Of a stretch of DNA of 9,471 nucleotides, positions 5,761 to 9,471 are shown in pieces (the first letter of the stretch is position 1; every line of letters begins with the position of its first letter). The notes below the pieces were generated by a model. It had not been told where the DNA came from, searched no databases, and worked only from the letters and a program-made list of their open reading frames with translations. The stretch comes from Lachnospiraceae bacterium (lineage in GTDB: Bacteria > Bacillota_A > Clostridia > Lachnospirales > Lachnospiraceae), in the NCBI GenBank assembly GCA_017613055.1, contig JAGAES010000040.1, positions 1-9,471 of the forward strand. The letters run 5' to 3'. A program made the translations under genes and the position numbers.

Positions 5761-7923
5761 ATGGACACTATTTTGGAAGTGAAAAACCTGAAAGTATCCT
5801 TCCGCACGACGGGAGGTACGCTGAAGGCAGTGCGTGATATCTCGTTCAGTCTCGAACGCGGTAAGACGCTTGCCATCGTAGGAGAGTCGGGTTCCGGCAA
5901 GTCGGTAACTTCCCGGTCGATTCTCGGTATCCTTGCCGGTAACGCCATTGTTGACGGCGGAGAGATTTTATATGACGGTAAGGATTTATTAAAGATTTCC
6001 GAAGAGGAGATGTGTAAGATCCGCGGAGACCGTATTTCGATGGTTTTCCAGGATCCGCTGTCTTCCTTAAACCCGATTGTGAAGATCGGACGTCAGATTA
6101 CCGAGGCCATGCTCCTTAAGAACAAGGGCAACCGCCGGCGCGCCCGTAAGGCATTCAATTCGACGCTTGCGAACCTCCGTAAGAGCATGATTGCCGCGAA
6201 TCCGGATAAGGCCGCAGAGATTACAGAGCTGACGAAGACCTTTGATAAATCGACGATTTCGGCGCTCAAGATGGAAACCGCTTATACGACGGCTTATTCC
6301 TATGCGGATGAGATTCACGAGACGGCCGGCGATTTTATATTCCTGCTTGAGAAGAACCAGAAGGTCAACCTGAAACCCGAACTGAAGGAGCTTGCGAAGA
6401 AGCTTAGGAAAGTAAAGAACCGTTTTATTACGCACGGACTTGACGGTGAGCTTCAGGGACTTGTCGACGAGACTTCCTCGCTTCGGAGGGAATATGTTCT
6501 TGCAGGTAAGAAGAACGATTCCTTAAAGCCGAAGGCGATTGCGCTTCTTAAGAAGATTTTCGACTTCACCGCACAGCTTGAAGCAGAAGAGAAACCTGAC
6601 TTTCTGAGCATCGGATATTATCAGTATAAACACGGCAATCAGGATCTTGCCGGTCTTTCCGTTACGGAAATCAATGAGAAGACGGTTAAGAACATGAACG
6701 AAGAGTATCTGGACCGCTTTCTGTCCTATGCGGAATCCGGTCTTGCTTACTCGCACAATGCGGCGCTTGAGAAGAAAAAAGCGGTCCTTGCGGAGATGCC
6801 GGATGCGAGAAACTTCTATGAGAGCAGCTACACGAAGGCTTCAGCACGTTCCTTCGGAAAGAAGCTTGCGAAGCTTGTGGAGGCATCCATTGATCCGCTT
6901 GAGGTGGTGAAGGACAGTTATGCATACACGTTCCGGAGCAGCCTCTTACATGCAATCGACCAGTACTTCTTCTATTCAAAGCATAACCCGAAGGAAGAAG
7001 CCCGTTTCGCGCGCCAGACAAGAAAGCGTGAGGCGCTTCTTGATAAGGGAAAGACCGTAGACTGGAAAGTCGTTCCGAAGCGTGTTCTTGATCTTGACGA
7101 GCTCCGTGAGGAAGTATTAAAGACCGTTGTTACGATGGACGAACGGTATACCGCTTACGTGAAAGAAAACACAAACGGCGACTTTAAAGAAAGAAGCCGC
7201 AGCCTTGTGGAATGGTTCCGTAAGCAGGCCTCCGAGGCCGTATACCGCGTCAGCAAGAGCATGGCAAAGGAAAAGGCCATCAAGCTGATGAAGGAAGCCG
7301 GAATCCCGGAACCCCGTATCCGTTTTAACCAGTATCCGTTCGAATTCTCCGGCGGTATGCGTCAGCGTATCGTTATCGCGATAGCGCTTGCCGCGGATCC
7401 GGACGTATTGATCTGCGACGAGCCGACCACGGCGCTTGACGTTACAATCCAGGCGCAGATTCTCGAGCTGATTAACAAGCTGAAAGCGGAGCGGCATCTG
7501 TCGGTTATTTTTATTACGCATGACCTCGGCGTTGTCGCGAACATGGCCGACGAAATCGCGGTTATGTATGCCGGCAAGATCGTGGAATACGGCACCGCGG
7601 ACGACATTTTCTATAACCCGCGCCATCCGTATACATGGGCGCTGCTGTCGTCGATGCCGGACCTTGATACGAAAGAAAAACTGGATGCCATCCCGGGCAC
7701 GCCTCCGAATATGATTTACCCGCCGGAAGGCGATGCATTTGCCGCACGAAACAAATACGCAATGCAGATTGACTACGAAGAGGAACCGCCGCAGTTTACG
7801 GTATCCGACACACACTGGGCAGCCACCTGGCTGCTGCATCCGAACGCTCCCAAGGTGGAAATTCCGAAGACGATTTCCGACCGGATTGAGCGGATGAAGC
7901 AGAAGAACGAAACGATTGCGTAA
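5761..7923 (+). CDS. oppD: OppD/DppD-type ATPase split by a ~370-residue helical insertion
   Basis: This 720-residue ATPase subunit has intact nucleotide-binding parts: Walker A GESGSGKS (41-48), Q-loop VFQDP (95-99), signature FSGGMRQR (529-536), Walker B VLICDEP (549-555), D-loop ALD (558-560) and switch His587. The C-terminal dimerisation segment (HPYTWALLSSMP, then IPGTPPN) is also present. In ordinary OppD (about 320-350 residues) the Q-loop and signature are some 60 residues apart; here they are about 430 apart. The extra residues, about 128-500, are charged, Lys/Glu/Ala-rich and apparently all-helical, with no recognised enzyme motif. The flanks match a normal OppD (QITEAM before; EAGIPEPRIRFNQYPFEFSGG after), so this is an in-frame insertion into the helical subdomain. 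All four C-terminal cysteines of the usual iron-sulfur motif are replaced. GGAGG (5748-5752) inside the end of oppC drives translation; the ATG is 3 bases after the oppC stop. Confidence 0.94.
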   Translation: MDTILEVKNLKVSFRTTGGTLKAVRDISFSLERGKTLAIVGESGSGKSVTSRSILGILAGNAIVDGGEILYDGKDLLKISEEEMCKIRGDRISMVFQDPLSSLNPIVKIGRQITEAMLLKNKGNRRRARKAFNSTLANLRKSMIAANPDKAAEITELTKTFDKSTISALKMETAYTTAYSYADEIHETAGDFIFLLEKNQKVNLKPELKELAKKLRKVKNRFITHGLDGELQGLVDETSSLRREYVLAGKKNDSLKPKAIALLKKIFDFTAQLEAEEKPDFLSIGYYQYKHGNQDLAGLSVTEINEKTVKNMNEEYLDRFLSYAESGLAYSHNAALEKKKAVLAEMPDARNFYESSYTKASARSFGKKLAKLVEASIDPLEVVKDSYAYTFRSSLLHAIDQYFFYSKHNPKEEARFARQTRKREALLDKGKTVDWKVVPKRVLDLDELREEVLKTVVTMDERYTAYVKENTNGDFKERSRSLVEWFRKQASEAVYRVSKSMAKEKAIKLMKEAGIPEPRIRFNQYPFEFSGGMRQRIVIAIALAADPDVLICDEPTTALDVTIQAQILELINKLKAERHLSVIFITHDLGVVANMADEIAVMYAGKIVEYGTADDIFYNPRHPYTWALLSSMPDLDTKEKLDAIPGTPPNMIYPPEGDAFAARNKYAMQIDYEEEPPQFTVSDTHWAATWLLHPNAPKVEIPKTISDRIERMKQKNETIA

Positions 7924-7926
7924 CCC

Positions 7927-7932
7927 GGAGGT
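7927..7932 (+). promoter_or_regulatory. Ribosome binding site deciding the oppF start
   Basis: GGAGGT lies just after the oppD stop and 4 bases before the ATG at 7937. An in-frame TTG at 7916 would overlap oppD and place this site inside the gene; no ribosome site precedes it. The 7937 start is preferred, although the spacing is short. Confidence 0.85.
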
Positions 7933-7936
7933 AAGC

Positions 7937-9139
7937 ATGGAAGACGAGAAAAGAGAAGTTCTGCTCAGGGTGGAGCATCTGACGCAGTGCTTTAAAATGG
8001 GACACGGCGAGTTCAAGGCTGTCGATGACGTCAGCTTTGAAATCCATAAGGGCGAAGTGTTCGGACTCGTAGGCGAATCCGGATGCGGCAAGACCACCAC
8101 CGGCCGTTCCATTCTGAAAATCTATGACATTACGGGCGGAAACATCTACTTCAAGGGACAGCGCATCTGTGCCGGAATCCGCACCTATAAGGATGCCATC
8201 AAGGAAGCCCGGAAGGAACTGAAAACCTGCACGGACGAAGCAAGACGCGCAGAACTTGCGAAGGTGATTGAAGACAACCGCACCGAAATCGCGAAGGCCA
8301 GATACGATCACAAGATGTGTGACAAGCTCTACGCGAAGAAACTCGTAAAAGAGACGGAAGAGCGCTACGAAAAGCTGATTGCGGAAGCCAAGACGCCCGA
8401 AGAAGCAACGGAGCTTAAGAAAAAGCTTATGAAGGAGCGCAGGATTGCCGCGAAAACCCGTCTGATCACGAAGATTCAGATGATTTTCCAGGATCCGATA
8501 GCATCGCTTGACCCCCGTATGACGGTCCGCGAGATTATTGCCGAAGGCATGATCATCAACGGCATCCGGGACAAGGAATACATCGACGAGAAGGTTTACG
8601 ACATTCTCGAGAAGGTCGGTCTGGTGCGAGAGCATGCCGGCCGGTATCCGCATGAGTTCTCCGGCGGACAGCGCCAGCGTATCGGTATCGCGCGGTCGGT
8701 CGTGATGCGCCCCGAGATGATTATCGCGGACGAGCCCGTTTCCGCTCTGGACGTTTCCGTTCAGGCGCAGGTCATCAACCTTTTGAATGATCTCCGCGAC
8801 GAATTCGACCTTACGATTATGTTCATCGCGCATGACCTTTCGGTCGTGAAGTATTTCTCGGACCGCATCGGCGTTATGTATTTCGGGAAAATGGTAGAGA
8901 TGACGACCTCCGACGAGCTGTTCGCGCATCCGCTGCACCCGTATACGAAGTCGCTGCTGTCGGCCATTCCGCTTCCGGATCCGCAGTCGGAGAAGAAGCG
9001 TACGCGTATTGTTTACAACGCGATAGCCGAGCACGATTATTCGGTTGACAAGCCGTCGCTTCGGGAGATTGTTCCCGGCCATTTCGTTTACTGTAACGAC
9101 GCCGAGGAAGAAAAGTACCGCAAGGAACTCGGCATCTGA
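7937..9139 (+). CDS. oppF: OppF/DppF-type ATPase with a coiled-coil-like insertion
   Basis: This 400-residue second ATPase would pair with OppD. Walker A GESGCGKT (46-53), Q-loop IFQDP (183-187), signature FSGGQRQR (241-248), Walker B MIIADEP (261-267), D-loop ALD (270-272) and switch His299 are all present, so it should be catalytically competent. Between the GNIYFKGQ strand (68-75) and the Q-loop strand lie about 95-100 residues, where ordinary OppF has about 20. This extra piece (about 80-172) is rich in Lys, Glu, Ala and Arg, with heptad-like spacing that suggests a helical hairpin. The insertion site differs from that in OppD. The C-terminal region is shortened: after LLSAIPLPDP only one cysteine of the usual four-Cys pattern remains (Cys386 in PGHFVYC). 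It follows oppD by 13 bases and precedes the DUF3899-like gene by 40. Confidence 0.94.
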   Translation: MEDEKREVLLRVEHLTQCFKMGHGEFKAVDDVSFEIHKGEVFGLVGESGCGKTTTGRSILKIYDITGGNIYFKGQRICAGIRTYKDAIKEARKELKTCTDEARRAELAKVIEDNRTEIAKARYDHKMCDKLYAKKLVKETEERYEKLIAEAKTPEEATELKKKLMKERRIAAKTRLITKIQMIFQDPIASLDPRMTVREIIAEGMIINGIRDKEYIDEKVYDILEKVGLVREHAGRYPHEFSGGQRQRIGIARSVVMRPEMIIADEPVSALDVSVQAQVINLLNDLRDEFDLTIMFIAHDLSVVKYFSDRIGVMYFGKMVEMTTSDELFAHPLHPYTKSLLSAIPLPDPQSEKKRTRIVYNAIAEHDYSVDKPSLREIVPGHFVYCNDAEEEKYRKELGI

Positions 9140-9179
9140 CGAAACACGAAAGATTATCTTAAAAGGGGGAACGGAACGC

Positions 9180-9471
9180 ATGAAATCAAGACTGTTTCAG
9201 TACGGCATTACGACAGTTCTTGCAGGCTTGGTTTCGTTCTTCCTGATAAAAGGACGCTACCCGGGAGCCGGCGCGGCGGCAGCGGAGAAATACCATGTTC
9301 TCTGCGATGCGTTTACGGTTCCGGGGGTGATTCTTCTTATGCTCGGAGCACTCCTGTGGGTCTCCGGGAAAGGTGCCTTCACCGGAATCAGCTGGGCAGC
9401 TAAGAATGCGATTCTTCTTCTGATTCCCGGGCAGGGTCTTAACCGCGAATCCTATCCGGAATACCGTGCGC
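9180..9471 (+). CDS. DUF3899-like small membrane protein (3' end outside window)
   Basis: The first 97 codons of a small membrane protein of unknown function are present, still open at the window edge. Two membrane segments are visible, at about 8-24 and 45-62. The central stretch LCDAFTVPG (41-49) followed by GALLWVSGKGAFTG (56-69) resembles the DUF3899 family of small Firmicutes membrane proteins as I remember it, which are usually a little over 100 residues, so most of the protein is here. A purine-rich ribosome site (AAAAGGGGGA, 9161-9170) lies 9 bases before the ATG. There is no terminator in the 40-base gap after oppF, so it may be read from the transporter transcript. A functional link to the transporter is possible but not shown. 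Confidence 0.75.
   Translation, partial: MKSRLFQYGITTVLAGLVSFFLIKGRYPGAGAAAAEKYHVLCDAFTVPGVILLMLGALLWVSGKGAFTGISWAAKNAILLLIPGQGLNRESYPEYRA

Noticed and set aside
6142..7260. Intein or inserted nuclease inside OppD
   Set aside because: There is no Cys/Ser/Thr splice start, no terminal His-Asn followed by Cys/Ser/Thr, and no endonuclease motif; the composition is that of a helical bundle.
6142..7260. Gene fusion or frameshift producing the long OppD
   Set aside because: One frame stays open throughout, and the Q-loop half and the signature half are each single and in the right order for one OppD.
7916..7936. TTG start overlapping oppD for OppF
   Set aside because: There is no ribosome site before it, and GGAGGT at 7927-7932 serves the ATG at 7937.
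7117..8112. Antisense open frame (331 codons) across the oppD/oppF junction
   Set aside because: It spans two well-supported + strand genes and has no recognisable protein features.
9140..9179. Terminator or promoter between oppF and the DUF3899-like gene
   Set aside because: Only a very short imperfect dyad around AAGAT/ATCTT is present, with no T tract and no convincing -35/-10 pair.
7796..9181. Long antisense open frame (461 codons) opposite oppF
   Set aside because: It mirrors a gene with clear ATPase motifs; its protein has no recognisable domain and is best explained as a codon-usage shadow.

Overview
The window looks like a chromosomal segment of a Gram-positive Clostridia-type bacterium, most likely Lachnospiraceae or a close relative. 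This is inferred from the lipoprotein signal style of the binding protein, the AAAGGA/GGAGG ribosome sites, the compact intergenic regions, the moderate GC content and a DUF3899-type small membrane protein. It is not a database result. All genes lie on the + strand. No mobile element, CRISPR array, tRNA or rRNA was seen.

Layout. Bases 1-204 are the 3' end of the triosephosphate isomerase gene, closed by a strong terminator at 230-263. A roughly 280-base intergenic region follows, with a near-consensus promoter (377-405), several dyads and a 5'-leader hairpin. It leads into a very large lipoprotein substrate-binding protein of the peptide/dipeptide/nickel family (483-3032, 849 aa). A second terminator (3086-3114) separates that gene from an extended -10 promoter whose -35 zone is covered by a perfect dyad (3138-3153). 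Four tightly packed genes follow: an OppB-type permease (3210-4169), an OppC-type permease (4171-5757), an OppD-type ATPase (5761-7923) and an OppF-type ATPase (7937-9139). A small DUF3899-like membrane protein starts at 9180 and runs off the window.

How the genes work together. The five transporter genes form a complete ATP-driven importer: a lipid-anchored binding protein, two membrane subunits and two ATPases with all catalytic motifs intact. The substrate class (oligopeptide or another family 5 ligand) cannot be fixed from sequence. The opp symbols used here are family-level names.

The unusual part. Four of the five subunits are enlarged at different places. OppC carries about 225 residues between its first membrane segment and the conserved permease core, predicted outside the cell. 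OppD carries about 370 charged helical residues between the Q-loop and the ABC signature. OppF carries about 75-95 coiled-coil-like residues before its Q-loop. The binding protein is much longer than usual. OppD has also lost all four cysteines of the usual C-terminal iron-sulfur motif, and OppF keeps only the last. Only OppB has the normal size. This suggests a remodelled peptide-importer subfamily with extra structure on both faces of the membrane, and it is the main candidate for an undescribed system here.
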